Below are positions 7,694 through 15,876 of a stretch of DNA of 33,544 bases, one piece after another (position 1 is the first letter of the stretch; the number at the start of each line of letters is the position of its first letter). Location: positions 1 to 33,544 of the forward strand of contig JAQBYI010000035.1 of the NCBI GenBank assembly GCA_027622655.1, in the 5' to 3' direction. The notes below the pieces were generated by a model. It saw only the letters and a program-made list of their open reading frames with translations, made no database searches and was not told the origin of the DNA. This DNA comes from Gemmatimonadota bacterium (GTDB taxonomy: Bacteria; Gemmatimonadota; Gemmatimonadetes; Gemmatimonadales; Gemmatimonadaceae). A program made the translations under genes and the position numbers.

Positions 7694-8428
7694 TTAACGC
7701 GCCGGCGTGGCAGATGGGCAGAGGTTTGCCAGCACGCATTCGGAGCACCGTGGTTTGCGGGCCTCGCAGACTCGCCGCCCGTGCCAGATGAGCAGGTGGG
7801 CCAGCATCGTCCACGAGCGGCGCGGGAAGATCGCGGCCAGCGCCGCCTCGACTTTCACCGGGTCGGTATGCCGGGTGAAGCCCAGTCGTCGTGCAAGCCG
7901 TCCGATGTGGGTGTCCACGACGACGCCCTCGTTCTTCCCAAACGCATTGCCGAGTATGACGTTCGCCGTTTTGCGGCCGACTCCGGGCAGCAGGACGAGC
8001 GCGTCCATCGAGTTCGGAAGGTCGCCCCCGTGTTGTTCGACGACTCCGCGGGCGAGGCCCGTGATGCTCTTCGCCTTGTTGCGGAAGAAGCCGGTGCTCT
8101 TGATGATCGCCTCGACCTCACCGATTCGCGCCGCAGCCATCGCGCGTGCGTCGGGAAAGCGGGCGAAGAGCATCGGTGTCACCATGTTCACGCGCTTGTC
8201 GGTGCACTGTGCGCTGAGCACGGTGGCGACGGCGAGTTCGAACGGATTTCGATAGTCCAGCTCGCAGCGCGCGTCGGGATAGAGCTTCGCGAGTCGGCGA
8301 TAGATCGTCCGGCCGTGCGACGGGAGTTCAGCGCGCTTCGGTCGAGCCGGTGGAGCCGATTTCGCTGACGTGGCGCCAGGTGGTGACGCGCCCGCGCCGG
8401 CGCGCGAGGGCGACCGGCGCCTGGCGAT
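7694..8428 (-). CDS. nth: endonuclease III, base-excision repair glycosylase/AP lyase
   Basis: Removes oxidised pyrimidines and cleaves the resulting abasic site. The helix-hairpin-helix LLPGVGRKTANVILG carries the catalytic Lys (about 153), VVVDTHIGRLARR carries the catalytic Asp (about 172), and the C-terminal [4Fe-4S] motif C-x6-C-x2-C-x5-C is complete. Homology-like sequence (LYPDARCELDYRNPFELAVA) extends well upstream of the first in-frame GTG at 8221, so that codon is not the true start. Between the neighbouring gene and 8221 there is no in-frame ATG, GTG or TTG. The best-placed candidate is ATC at 8428, 7 nt after GAGG; CTG at 8434, overlapping the upstream TGA, is the alternative. A sequencing or assembly error (ATG read as ATC) is also possible. 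About 244 residues, with an Ala/Pro/Arg-rich N-terminus longer than in E. coli Nth. Confidence 0.9.
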   Translation of the reverse strand: MARRRSPSRAGAGASPPGATSAKSAPPARPKRAELPSHGRTIYRRLAKLYPDARCELDYRNPFELAVATVLSAQCTDKRVNMVTPMLFARFPDARAMAAARIGEVEAIIKSTGFFRNKAKSITGLARGVVEQHGGDLPNSMDALVLLPGVGRKTANVILGNAFGKNEGVVVDTHIGRLARRLGFTRHTDPVKVEAALAAIFPRRSWTMLAHLLIWHGRRVCEARKPRCSECVLANLCPSATPAR

Positions 8429-8430
8429 GG

Positions 8431-8877
8431 TCAGTCCTCGATGCCCGCGTGCGCGGCGAGCCTGTCGATCAACGTGTGGAGCTGCTTCTCGGTGAGTTCG
8501 ATTTCCTGCGCGGCTCCGTCCATATCGAGCAGCCCGGCGCGCATCGAAATCGCCAGCTGGTTCAGGTAGCGGATTTTCGCGAGCACTTCGTCCGTGGCGC
8601 GACGGAGGCCGTGGAATTTGCGCTTTTCAGCGACGGCGCGGTGATGGCGCCGCACCATCTCGTCGGGCGTGAGCCGAGTAACGAGCGCGAGGACCTCTTC
8701 TCTCGTTCGCCCCGGAAAGGCGGCCCGGTCCGGCAGCCACAGGTCGTCCCACGATTCGTCAGCGAACCAGAGGCGCCCCACGAATTCGATGCCGTCAAAT
8801 ACGACGCGGCACGAGACGTTGTACCGGCGTCCGTCGCTCTCGATTGTCGCGATGTGCGGCTGCGTGATCTCGTTCAC
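8431..8877 (-). CDS. protein of unknown function in a repair/folding operon
   Basis: A 148-residue soluble protein not recognised here. The N-terminal half looks beta-rich (RRYNVSCRVVFDGIEFVGRL, then WFADESWDDLWLPD). The C-terminal half is helical and charged (TPDEMVRRHHRAVAEKRKFH, then ELTEKQLHTLIDRLAAHAG). The GTG start overlaps the stop of the alpha/beta hydrolase gene by 4 bp, and its own TGA overlaps a possible CTG start of endonuclease III. Coding is supported by this tight packing and a plausible composition. No signal peptide, membrane helix or metal motif is visible, and no function is proposed. Confidence 0.75.
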   Translation of the reverse strand: MNEITQPHIATIESDGRRYNVSCRVVFDGIEFVGRLWFADESWDDLWLPDRAAFPGRTREEVLALVTRLTPDEMVRRHHRAVAEKRKFHGLRRATDEVLAKIRYLNQLAISMRAGLLDMDGAAQEIELTEKQLHTLIDRLAAHAGIED

Positions 8878-9779
8878 GGCGTGTGGTGCGGCGCGGCGGT
8901 TCTGTTCCCGGTCAGGAACTCCCGCAGCGTGGTGAAAAGAGCGTCGCGTTGTTCAACATACGGCACGTGGCCACAGTCCTCCAGCACGACGATCGGTGCC
9001 CCCAGCGCGTGCGCGACCGCTTCGGAAGATGCCAGCGGAATCGGATCTTGGCGTCCGTGTATGACGAGGGCGGACGTGCGCACGTCACCCAGAGCGGGTA
9101 CGAGGTCGAACTCTCCGAGCGACTCCCATACCTGCTGCTGCACACGGCCGGTGACCCGGAACGGCGTAAGGTCGGCCGCGCGCTTCGGGTCGGCAAAGTA
9201 TCCGGCGACGCTCAGCTCGAACCCACGTTGTCGGTGCGCCGCCGGGTCTCGTTCGCGCAAACCGCCAGCCGCGAGCTGCTCGCGAAGCCCGCGAATGGCC
9301 GGGCCGGCGCTGCGGGCGGCAAACTCGGACTCGAACTGGGCGCGGAACGTCCGCGATACCGGCGCAGGGTCAACGAGCGCAAGCACTGCCGGCGCGGGAC
9401 CGCGACGTCCTGCGGCGGCTTCAATCAGATACAGCAGTGCGAGCAGCGCGCCCCACGAGTATCCGACCACGGCGGGAGCGGCGCCGAGGAGTTCGGCAAT
9501 TGCCTGTTCGAGATCTTCAACATGGGTGCGCCATGTGATGGGCGCCGGATCATCGGTGCGCGACTGTCCGCCACCGCGCTGATCGTAAAAGAGCAGGTCG
9601 AATTGGTCGCTGAGGTCGAGAAAATGCGGAAGCAGGTAGTCGTGATGCGCACCTGGCCCGCCGTGCAGCATCAGGAGTTGCGGGGCGCCCGCCGTACCGT
9701 AGCGGCACCAGTAAAGCGGAACTGCAGTGGTGCGTGTGAATCCGGATTCTCGCGGCGGCGGGATCGGAAGCGGCGTCAT
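8874..9779 (-). CDS. alpha/beta hydrolase, proline iminopeptidase-like
   Basis: A 301-residue alpha/beta-fold hydrolase. It carries the oxyanion motif HGGPGAHHDYLLPHF, the strand-turn FDLLFYDQRGGGQS, a nucleophile elbow GYSWGALLALL (catalytic Ser), the acid region LVIHGRQDPIPL (Asp) and the catalytic His in EDCGHVPYVE. HGGPG plus DQRGxGxS is typical of prolyl iminopeptidases and related S33 enzymes, which remove N-terminal proline from peptides. A general esterase role cannot be excluded. There is no signal peptide, so it is cytosolic. It starts at ATG 9779, 42 bp after the secreted M28 peptidase. Extracellular breakdown followed by intracellular peptide trimming would fit this order. Confidence 0.85.
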   Translation of the reverse strand: MTPLPIPPPRESGFTRTTAVPLYWCRYGTAGAPQLLMLHGGPGAHHDYLLPHFLDLSDQFDLLFYDQRGGGQSRTDDPAPITWRTHVEDLEQAIAELLGAAPAVVGYSWGALLALLYLIEAAAGRRGPAPAVLALVDPAPVSRTFRAQFESEFAARSAGPAIRGLREQLAAGGLRERDPAAHRQRGFELSVAGYFADPKRAADLTPFRVTGRVQQQVWESLGEFDLVPALGDVRTSALVIHGRQDPIPLASSEAVAHALGAPIVVLEDCGHVPYVEQRDALFTTLREFLTGNRTAAPHHTP

Positions 9780-9821
9780 GTTCGCCGCGGCTCACGTCCC
9801 GCCGGTCGTCCCGCCGAATGC

Positions 9822-11141
9822 TCAGCCGCCACGGCGGGTGAGCGTGACGTTGATCGTGATCCGTTCACGCGCGGTTCCCCGAAGCACCACCACCGCTATC
9901 GAGTCGCCGGGTTTGTACGAGCCGATCGCGTCGGTGTAGTCGTAGATGTTCTTGACCGGCTTGCCGCCGAACTCGACGATCAGGTCTCCGCCCTTGAGGC
10001 CAGCCTTCTCGGCGGGTCCGCCGGCGCTTACGCCCGAGATACGCATTCCGTCTTCGTCACTGGCTCCCATATCAGGGATGGAACCGAAATACGCGCTCCC
10101 CGTGCTCGGGCTGGACGCGGCCCGCGCGGAGGCGGGCGCTTTCGTGAATGTCAGGCGCGTCGGTCTGTCCGCAATCGTGCGCACGGCGCGCTCGGCGAGG
10201 TCAATCACGCAAACTTCGCCAGCGACATTGATCTTGTCGGCGTCATCGCTCGCGCGGTGATAATCCTCGTGAGAGTCCGTGAAAAAGTGGAGAACCGGGA
10301 GGTCCTTCGAGTAGAAGGAACTATGGTCCGACGGGCCGAATCCGTCTCCTACTGCGGTAAGCCTGAGTGGCGCGGAGGCGTTGGCGGAATCGAGGATCGA
10401 CTTCATTTCTGCCGCCGTCGCGACACCGTACACGATCAGCTTGTCGTCGCGCATCCGGCCGACCATGTCGAAGTTGACCATGGCGACCATCGTGGCCAGC
10501 GGCACCGGTGGATTCTCGACGAAACGCGCCGAACCAAGCAATCCTTGCTCTTCGCCGCTGAAATGGGTGATGAGGATCGACCGTTTGGTGGGGCGCAGTG
10601 CAAGGCGCCGGGCGAGCGACAGAACCGCGGCCGAACCACTGGCGTTGTCGTCGGCGCCGTTTCGAATAGCGTCTCCACTGTGCGGATCCATCGCGCCGAC
10701 CGTCTGGCGGCCCAGGTGATCGAAGTGGGCACCGATGACGACGTACTCGTCACGGAGCGCGCGATCTGTTCCACGGATGATTCCGGCGACGTTCTGCGTG
10801 GCGAGGCGCGCCGGCGGCTGGTCGCGAATCGACTCAAACACGACAATCGGAAGCAGGTACGACGCTGCACAACCGGCGGCGCACGACGGATCCTTGCCTG
10901 GCGTAGGTTCGAGCCGCAACGCGGCATATCGGGAAGCGAGATAGTCGGCCGCGCGGTTGTTCCCGACGCTGCCCGTGCGGCGTCCCTCGAAGTCGTCCGA
11001 CGCGAGCATCTCGATGTCGCGCTGCACCTGCGCCGAGTCAGAAATGCTGGTGCTGGCAACGGTTTGAGCGGCCGGGGTGCGGCAGCCGGCGCTGAGAGCG
11101 ATGGCTGCGATAATCGTGCAGCGGGATGTGAAGGACGTCAT
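9822..11141 (-). CDS. M28-family zinc peptidase lipoprotein with C-terminal PDZ domain
   Basis: Exported aminopeptidase-type metallopeptidase of 439 residues. Starting at ATG 11141 gives a short lipoprotein signal with lipobox ALSAGC; a longer upstream reading adds 29 residues with no signal character. The zinc site is complete: GAHFDHLG (about 138), NGADDNASGSAA (about 163), FSGEEQGLLGS (about 198), NFDMVGR, and EDYHRASDD near the end of the catalytic domain. A protease-associated segment lies between residues 40 and 125. The last 85 residues form a PDZ domain (ISGVSAGGPAEKAGLKGGDL, then IVEFGGKPV). M28-PDZ proteins are usual in secreted peptide-scavenging sets. It heads the minus-strand run and is divergent from the HEAT-repeat gene, with about 90 bp between them. 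Confidence 0.93.
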   Translation of the reverse strand: MTSFTSRCTIIAAIALSAGCRTPAAQTVASTSISDSAQVQRDIEMLASDDFEGRRTGSVGNNRAADYLASRYAALRLEPTPGKDPSCAAGCAASYLLPIVVFESIRDQPPARLATQNVAGIIRGTDRALRDEYVVIGAHFDHLGRQTVGAMDPHSGDAIRNGADDNASGSAAVLSLARRLALRPTKRSILITHFSGEEQGLLGSARFVENPPVPLATMVAMVNFDMVGRMRDDKLIVYGVATAAEMKSILDSANASAPLRLTAVGDGFGPSDHSSFYSKDLPVLHFFTDSHEDYHRASDDADKINVAGEVCVIDLAERAVRTIADRPTRLTFTKAPASARAASSPSTGSAYFGSIPDMGASDEDGMRISGVSAGGPAEKAGLKGGDLIVEFGGKPVKNIYDYTDAIGSYKPGDSIAVVVLRGTARERITINVTLTRRGG

Positions 11142-11230
11142 AAGCTGGTACCACGGATGAGGTTGAGGGTATGTTATTCCGGCGCGCGAGTCGGCACCAG
11201 TTTTCTCGCCGGTCGCGCACACATCCACGC

Positions 11231-12664
11231 ATGGACGACTCTTTCAATCTTGCGCGCCACATCGCCCGGTTCATGTCGCATCTCATGCGACAGCCGGACG
11301 CCGTAGAGCAGCAAAAACTCGAGCTTCGAGCGATTGCCCTGCTCACGAAGGACGGCACCGTGCGACTCACAACGCGCGCGGGCCAGCTCGTCGCGAACGG
11401 CATTGGCGTGCCGCAAGTGCTTGTCGGCGTGCGCGACGTGGCGGAGCAGATGCTTGGTCATGGCGTCGAGGCGATCGAGATCAATCGGGGAATGTCGCCG
11501 GGCGAACTGCTCGCTCTGTTCCGCGTCATCGCGGAGCCGCTCACCCACGAAAGGCGCGCCCTCCACGGCCGAATTCGCGCGCTGGCCCTGACGACAATCG
11601 TCGTAACGATTCCGTCGGAGATTGCCGAAGAGAAAGCGGTTTCTGAAGAAACTCCTGTTGACCTGGCACCTAAGGCCGGGTCCCCGGAACGCATATCGTT
11701 CCTTCTTGAGCGAGCCGCGCGCGGCGGAGACGGGCAGCCGCTGGTTCCGCATTTCGATGAAGTAGCGTTCGCGGTGGAGCAGGCGATTCGTGAAGGACGC
11801 ACCGACGACGCAATTGGCGTGTTTTGTCAGCTGATCGAGTTTGAGGCCAAGGCGGTAGACTCGGAGATACGGCGTCAGTTTCTGCTCACCGTTCGGCGGC
11901 TCGTCAAGCCGACGCTCCTCCACCCGATCGCACTCAAGCTCGCTGATTCCGATGAGGGCCACCCCAAAGCTCTGGCGATTCTGACGCGATGCAGCACCGA
12001 CGGCAGCGATGCAGTGATCGATCAGTACGGACGTGCGATTACTGCTGTGGAGCGCACCCGTTTCAGGACGGCGTTGGATCTTCTCACCGCAACCGATTTG
12101 TCGCTCGTTTCGATGCTTGGCGATGCGCGCCCGCACATGGTTCGGCTTGCGGCAACGCTGCTCGGTGAGCGGCAGCCGGTTGACGGTGACAGGGCGCTGG
12201 CCGACGAGCTTACCTCCGACGACCATCGGGTCCGCCGGGCGGTCGTGCGGGCGCTGGGGCGCTACGACACACACTTCGCCATCGATGCGATTGCACGCGC
12301 CCTGACCGATCCGATCGTGGAGGTGCGCCTGGAGTCGGTGGCCGCGCTGGGCAAACGGCGCTCGCCGCGTGTGGGCGAAATCCTCGGACGCGCGATCGAC
12401 GAGGAAGATGAAGAAGAGGTCCAAATCGGCATGCTAGGCGCTCTCGGCCGGGTCGGGACGAGCGAAGCCGTGTCCATGCTCGCGAAGGCAGCCGACGCCG
12501 GCTCCGGTTTGTTCGGGTCGCGCAAGGGAGCCGCTATGCGAGTCGCTGCCGTGCGGGCGCTCGGCGAGATTCGTTCGGCCGGCGCCATGAGCGCACTGCT
12601 CGCGCTCGCGAACGACAAGGAACGCGAAGTACGAGAGACCGCAAAGCGCGCGGCAGCGCGCTAA
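11231..12664 (+). CDS. HEAT-repeat protein
   Basis: A 477-residue soluble all-helical protein. Its second half has recognisable HEAT/PBS-lyase-type repeats: DDHRVRRAVVRALGRYDTH, DPIVEVRLESVAALGKRRSP, VQIGMLGALGRVGTSEAV, and MRVAAVRALGEIRSAGAM followed by KEREVRETAKRAAAR. The first 200 residues are helical without a named domain. An acidic run (DEEDEEE) lies in the repeat region. Such proteins are protein-binding scaffolds, and the partner is not evident. The ATG at 11231 removes a 20-residue Arg-rich upstream extension beginning at 11171; neither start has a strong Shine-Dalgarno. It converges on the cobalamin-binding protein gene with only 3 bp between stop codons and no clear terminator. 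Confidence 0.85.
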   Translation: MDDSFNLARHIARFMSHLMRQPDAVEQQKLELRAIALLTKDGTVRLTTRAGQLVANGIGVPQVLVGVRDVAEQMLGHGVEAIEINRGMSPGELLALFRVIAEPLTHERRALHGRIRALALTTIVVTIPSEIAEEKAVSEETPVDLAPKAGSPERISFLLERAARGGDGQPLVPHFDEVAFAVEQAIREGRTDDAIGVFCQLIEFEAKAVDSEIRRQFLLTVRRLVKPTLLHPIALKLADSDEGHPKALAILTRCSTDGSDAVIDQYGRAITAVERTRFRTALDLLTATDLSLVSMLGDARPHMVRLAATLLGERQPVDGDRALADELTSDDHRVRRAVVRALGRYDTHFAIDAIARALTDPIVEVRLESVAALGKRRSPRVGEILGRAIDEEDEEEVQIGMLGALGRVGTSEAVSMLAKAADAGSGLFGSRKGAAMRVAAVRALGEIRSAGAMSALLALANDKEREVRETAKRAAAR

Positions 12665-12667
12665 CCG

Positions 12668-13618
12668 TCAGCTGGCGGGCAGCTGCCGGGCCACGGATCG
12701 CCTGCAGGGCGGGAACAACGTCGGGGCGAAGATGTGAGCCATTGTCTCGATGCCTTCCACCAACGCGGGGCCGGGGCGACTGGTGAGCGCGTTGCCATCC
12801 AGCGCCCATACGTTGCGCGTTTCGAACCATGGGTCGCTCGCCACCAATCGCTCCGCTTCTGCGAAAGCACGGTCCATCGGAAACCCGCACGGTGCGACGA
12901 TTACGATCTCGGGGTCCGCAGCGCGCAGCTGGCTGGCAGTAACGACGTGTGAGTGAGTCCCCGGTTCGCCGAGGACATCGCTGCCGCCGCCGCGTCTGAC
13001 CTGGTCCGGTACCCAATGACCGGCGTTGAACAGCGGGTCGGTCCACTCGATCACGGCCACGCGTGGTCTGGGCGCGCGCGCCGCTTTCAGTTTCTCGTGC
13101 ACCGTTCGCATTCGTCGGCGGAGCCCCATGGTGAGTTCATCCGCGTCGGACACCAGCCCGATCGCTCCACCAAGCGTTGCGATGTCGGCAAGAATGTCTT
13201 CGATCGTCGAGCCGGCGAGCGTCAGTACGGTTGGCGACGGCGTCATCTGTGCGGCGAGCGCACGTACCTCGGCCTCGCTGACGGCGCAAACTTCGCACAA
13301 TGCCTGAGTGACAATCAGGTCGGGGCCGAGTCGCTCAATGGCATCACGGTCGAGGGCATGCAGCGCGTGGCCGGCTGCCGCGCTCGCCCGCACCGATGCG
13401 TCGATTGCGCCGCTCGCCGCTTGGGCGTCTATGCGCGACGTCGTTACGCGCGGCAGATCGGGAACGCCCGCACGGCTCACGTCGCACGTGTGTGACACGC
13501 CTACGAGCGACGCGGCACCACCGAGCGCAACGATGATATCCGTTGCGCCGGGCAACAGCGATATGACCCGTGTCGTTACGGTACCCGGTTTTCGAACACG
13601 AGCTTCCCGCCTACCCAC
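12668..13618 (-). CDS. BtuF-like cobalamin/metal-chelate binding protein
   Basis: Periplasmic-binding-protein fold (TroA/BtuF superfamily) that, in characterised members, captures vitamin B12 or iron chelates for an ABC importer. Family signatures are RVISLLPGATDIIVALG, VGVSHTCDV, RLGPDLIVTQALCEVCAVS, and a long helix near the middle. There is no signal peptide and no permease or ATPase gene nearby, so it may act in the cytosol, as in many stand-alone cobalamin-binding annotations. The given start is GTG at 13618, which overlaps the amidohydrolase gene by 43 bp and adds 14 residues before the fold begins. Homologues normally start right at the RVISLLPG strand. The only codon there is ACG at 13576, sharing a base with the TAA of the upstream gene, so the start is unsettled. 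Possibly connected to the cobalamin-dependent MetH in this window. Confidence 0.8.
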   Translation of the reverse strand: MGRREARVRKPGTVTTRVISLLPGATDIIVALGGAASLVGVSHTCDVSRAGVPDLPRVTTSRIDAQAASGAIDASVRASAAAGHALHALDRDAIERLGPDLIVTQALCEVCAVSEAEVRALAAQMTPSPTVLTLAGSTIEDILADIATLGGAIGLVSDADELTMGLRRRMRTVHEKLKAARAPRPRVAVIEWTDPLFNAGHWVPDQVRRGGGSDVLGEPGTHSHVVTASQLRAADPEIVIVAPCGFPMDRAFAEAERLVASDPWFETRNVWALDGNALTSRPGPALVEGIETMAHIFAPTLFPPCRRSVARQLPAS

Positions 13619-15282
13619 GTGGACACGACGCGCGTCTTGAGCACCAGCGGCGCTGGTACACGCATGATGTCCTGATCGAGCACGGTGAAGTCGGCATACT
13701 TGCCCGGCGTGAGCGAACCGAGCTCGTTCTCCTGAAACGCTGAGTATGCCGGCCAGATGGTCATAGACTTGAGCGCCTCTTCCCGCGTCATCACCTGCTC
13801 CGGATACCACCCAGCCGCGGGCCAGTCATTGGCGTCCTGGCGCGAAATCGCCGCGTGGAATGAGAGGAGCGGGTTCACGAACTCCACTGGGAAGTCACTG
13901 CCGTTCGGGATCACGACGCCCGTGTTGAGGAGCGCGCGCCATGCGTAGGCACCGGGAAGCCGGTGCGTGCCGAGCCGCGCACCTGCCCAGTACATGTCGC
14001 TCGTCTGGTGGCTCGCCTGCATCGCCGGAATGACACCGAGCTGTGCGAAGCGCGGGATGTCTGCGTAGTTGATGATCTGGGCGTGTTCGATGCGAAAGCG
14101 GTGGTCGGCGACGGGAACTTGCTTGAGCGCCGCCTCGAACGCGTCGAGGGTCACGCGGTTCCCGCGGTCGCCGATCGCGTGGGTGTTGACCTGGAATCCC
14201 GCCTTCAATGCCTTGACGGAGACGGCCTCGATGAATTTCGGGTCGCTGACGAGAAGGCCGCTGTTACTTGCGTCGTCGCTGTAGGGATCGAGCAGCGCCG
14301 CGCCGCGCGAGCCGAGTGCGCCGTCGGAATAGAGCTTGATGCTTCGAATCCAGAGCGTGCCACCGTTGAGGCCACTTTTCGGCCCTGTGGCGATGATGCG
14401 GTCGAGGGCTGGACTCTCGCTGCGGCCGCCGGAAAACATCGCGTACATCCGGAAGTTCATCTGCCCGGCCTTGCCAAGCTCGTCGTAAATACCGAGCACC
14501 TGCTCGCTCGATCCGGCATCGTGCACGCCCGTGAGGCCCCACTTCTGCGCCTCGGCGATCGCGGCGAGGACGTTGCGCTTTACCTCGTCCCGCGTAAGCG
14601 CTGGCATAACCCGGCTGACGAGGCCCATCGCGTTGTCCACGAACACGCCGGTTGGATTTCCGTTCGCATCGCGGAGAATCTGCCCGCCATCGGGATCCTT
14701 CATGGCGGCGGTGATCCCAGCGAGCTCCATCGCCTTGCGGTTCATATAGCTGGCGTGGCCGTCGACGCGTGTCAGGACTACAGGGTTGTTCGGCACGGCT
14801 GCCGTGAGCTTGTCGTGCGAGGGGAACCGAGTGTCGCCCCAGCGGTTCTGGTCCCACCCGCGGCCCACGATCCACTCGCCGGCTGGGCGACCAGCAACCT
14901 TGGCGACCACACGAGCGATGACGTCGTCCACGCTCGTGGAGCCTACGAGATCCACGTTCGCGAGCGCCGAGCCGAGGTTGGCCACGTGGCCATGCGAATC
15001 GACCATTCCTGGAATTACTGTGCGGCCCCCCAGGTCGAGCACGCGGGTCTGCGGGCCGCGCAGAGTCATCGCGCCGCGCTCGTCGCCCACGAACGCGACC
15101 CGGCCGCCGCGCACCGCCATCGCGCTCACGAACGGCCGCGAGTCGTCGACCGTGTAGATGCGCGCGTTGGTAACGATCACCTCGGCCGGCGCGGCAGCGC
15201 CGCCCGCCTGCGCGTGTGCCACCGTGGCCAACACGCTGGCCGTAAGTGCAGCGAGCGTCGTAGTAACGGTATGCCTGATCAT
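13576..15282 (-). CDS. secreted YtcJ-like amidohydrolase
   Basis: Metal-dependent hydrolase of the amidohydrolase superfamily, 568 residues. A Sec signal peptide covers about residues 1-25 and ends AHAQ. The mature protein begins with the composite-domain strand EVIVTNARIYTVDDSRP. The metal site is readable: VDSHGHVANLG (HxH), NTHAIGDRGNRVTLDAFE (His), FRIEHAQII (His) and NGSDFPVEFVNP (Asp). The C-terminus closes the composite domain with LGSLTPGKYADFTVLDQD. YtcJ-type enzymes are widespread and the natural substrate is usually unknown; an N-acyl or carbamate-like amide is likely. The ATG at 15282 overlaps the stop of the preceding unknown gene by 4 bp. A longer in-frame upstream reading is only noise from that gene. 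Confidence 0.92.
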   Translation of the reverse strand: MIRHTVTTTLAALTASVLATVAHAQAGGAAAPAEVIVTNARIYTVDDSRPFVSAMAVRGGRVAFVGDERGAMTLRGPQTRVLDLGGRTVIPGMVDSHGHVANLGSALANVDLVGSTSVDDVIARVVAKVAGRPAGEWIVGRGWDQNRWGDTRFPSHDKLTAAVPNNPVVLTRVDGHASYMNRKAMELAGITAAMKDPDGGQILRDANGNPTGVFVDNAMGLVSRVMPALTRDEVKRNVLAAIAEAQKWGLTGVHDAGSSEQVLGIYDELGKAGQMNFRMYAMFSGGRSESPALDRIIATGPKSGLNGGTLWIRSIKLYSDGALGSRGAALLDPYSDDASNSGLLVSDPKFIEAVSVKALKAGFQVNTHAIGDRGNRVTLDAFEAALKQVPVADHRFRIEHAQIINYADIPRFAQLGVIPAMQASHQTSDMYWAGARLGTHRLPGAYAWRALLNTGVVIPNGSDFPVEFVNPLLSFHAAISRQDANDWPAAGWYPEQVMTREEALKSMTIWPAYSAFQENELGSLTPGKYADFTVLDQDIMRVPAPLVLKTRVVSTWVGGKLVFENRVP

Positions 15283-15734
15283 TCCTGAGTCTCCGGGTCG
15301 GCAGTGCGCAGGTCGCGCACGATTTCGAGTGATCCGTTCTGCAATGCCACGTCGCCCACATCCGTACCTTCCGGGAACAGCCGGGCGAGTGAGATACCGA
15401 TGAATTTTCCGGACGCTGCAATGCAATCGCTGAGCCGCTGGCCGGGCGCCGCGGGGAGGTATCCGCGCACGACGCGTCCGCCGACGAGCACGAGTTCGGC
15501 GAGGCGATCGCCGGCGCCGCCGGTCGACGTATTCGCGACCTGCACCGAGCCGTCCGGCGAGCTCGCCATGATGATGTGATCGGTGTGGATGATCATGTGG
15601 CCCGGCGGTTCGTCTGTGCCGGCCCGCTTCGCCTGCGTCACGTTCATCCATCCGGTCCGGCTGTTCAGGAACGAAACTAGAGACTGGTTTTCACCAACCT
15701 GAACCATCCCCTCAACAGCCGTGCCGTCGCGCAT
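15279..15734 (-). CDS. unknown protein between two secreted hydrolase genes; start uncertain
   Basis: A soluble protein without recognised catalytic motifs. It starts in beta-rich sequence (HPLHFLMRDGTAVEGMVQ, then SLVSFLNSRTGWMNVTQAKR), continues through GHMIIHTDHIIMASS and ends with a second beta-rich block (LVLVGGRVVRGYLP). The coordinates use ATG 15734, giving 151 residues, but the fold seems to begin about 8-15 residues earlier. A TTG at 15968 would add a Pro/Arg-rich stretch and overlap the aminopeptidase gene by about 90 bp. An in-frame ATC at 15779, with GGAG 5 nt upstream, would give 166 residues and include the whole domain. The stop overlaps the amidohydrolase ATG, so the two are probably made together. 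Confidence 0.65.
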   Translation of the reverse strand: MRDGTAVEGMVQVGENQSLVSFLNSRTGWMNVTQAKRAGTDEPPGHMIIHTDHIIMASSPDGSVQVANTSTGGAGDRLAELVLVGGRVVRGYLPAAPGQRLSDCIAASGKFIGISLARLFPEGTDVGDVALQNGSLEIVRDLRTADPETQE

Positions 15735-15822
15735 CAAGAAGTGCAGCGGGTGGGGCTTGGCAACGTTGACCCGGCCGATCCTGTCTCCGGGACGTGGCGG
15801 CCGGACCGGTGGGCGCCCAGCT

Positions 15823-15858
15823 GGGCGGCCGGGCGGCCGGGTGGGCGGCCGGGTGGGC
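15823..15858. repeat. GC-rich short tandem repeat between genes
   Basis: Overlapping copies of GGGCGGCC, spaced first by 8 and then by about 12 bases with GGGT between them. The repeat lies in the roughly 100 bp between the aminopeptidase stop (15877) and the plausible starts of the next minus-strand gene. In the frame of that gene it would encode a Pro/Arg/Gly-rich stretch. It is not an inverted repeat with a T-run, so no terminator is claimed. Confidence 0.7.
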
Positions 15859-15876
15859 GCGGGCGATCGGGAGGTG

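Noticed and set aside
8883-11306. An 807-codon plus-strand open frame opposite the alpha/beta hydrolase and M28 peptidase genes
   Set aside because: It is Arg/His/Gly-rich without any motif and mirrors two well-supported minus-strand enzymes; long antisense frames are expected at this GC content.
13963-15288. A 441-codon plus-strand open frame opposite the amidohydrolase
   Set aside because: Composition typical of an antisense shadow; the minus strand encodes complete amidohydrolase motifs.
15283-15651. N-terminal extension of the amidohydrolase
   Set aside because: It would be read through the preceding gene in another frame and would bury the signal peptide, which begins cleanly at 15282.
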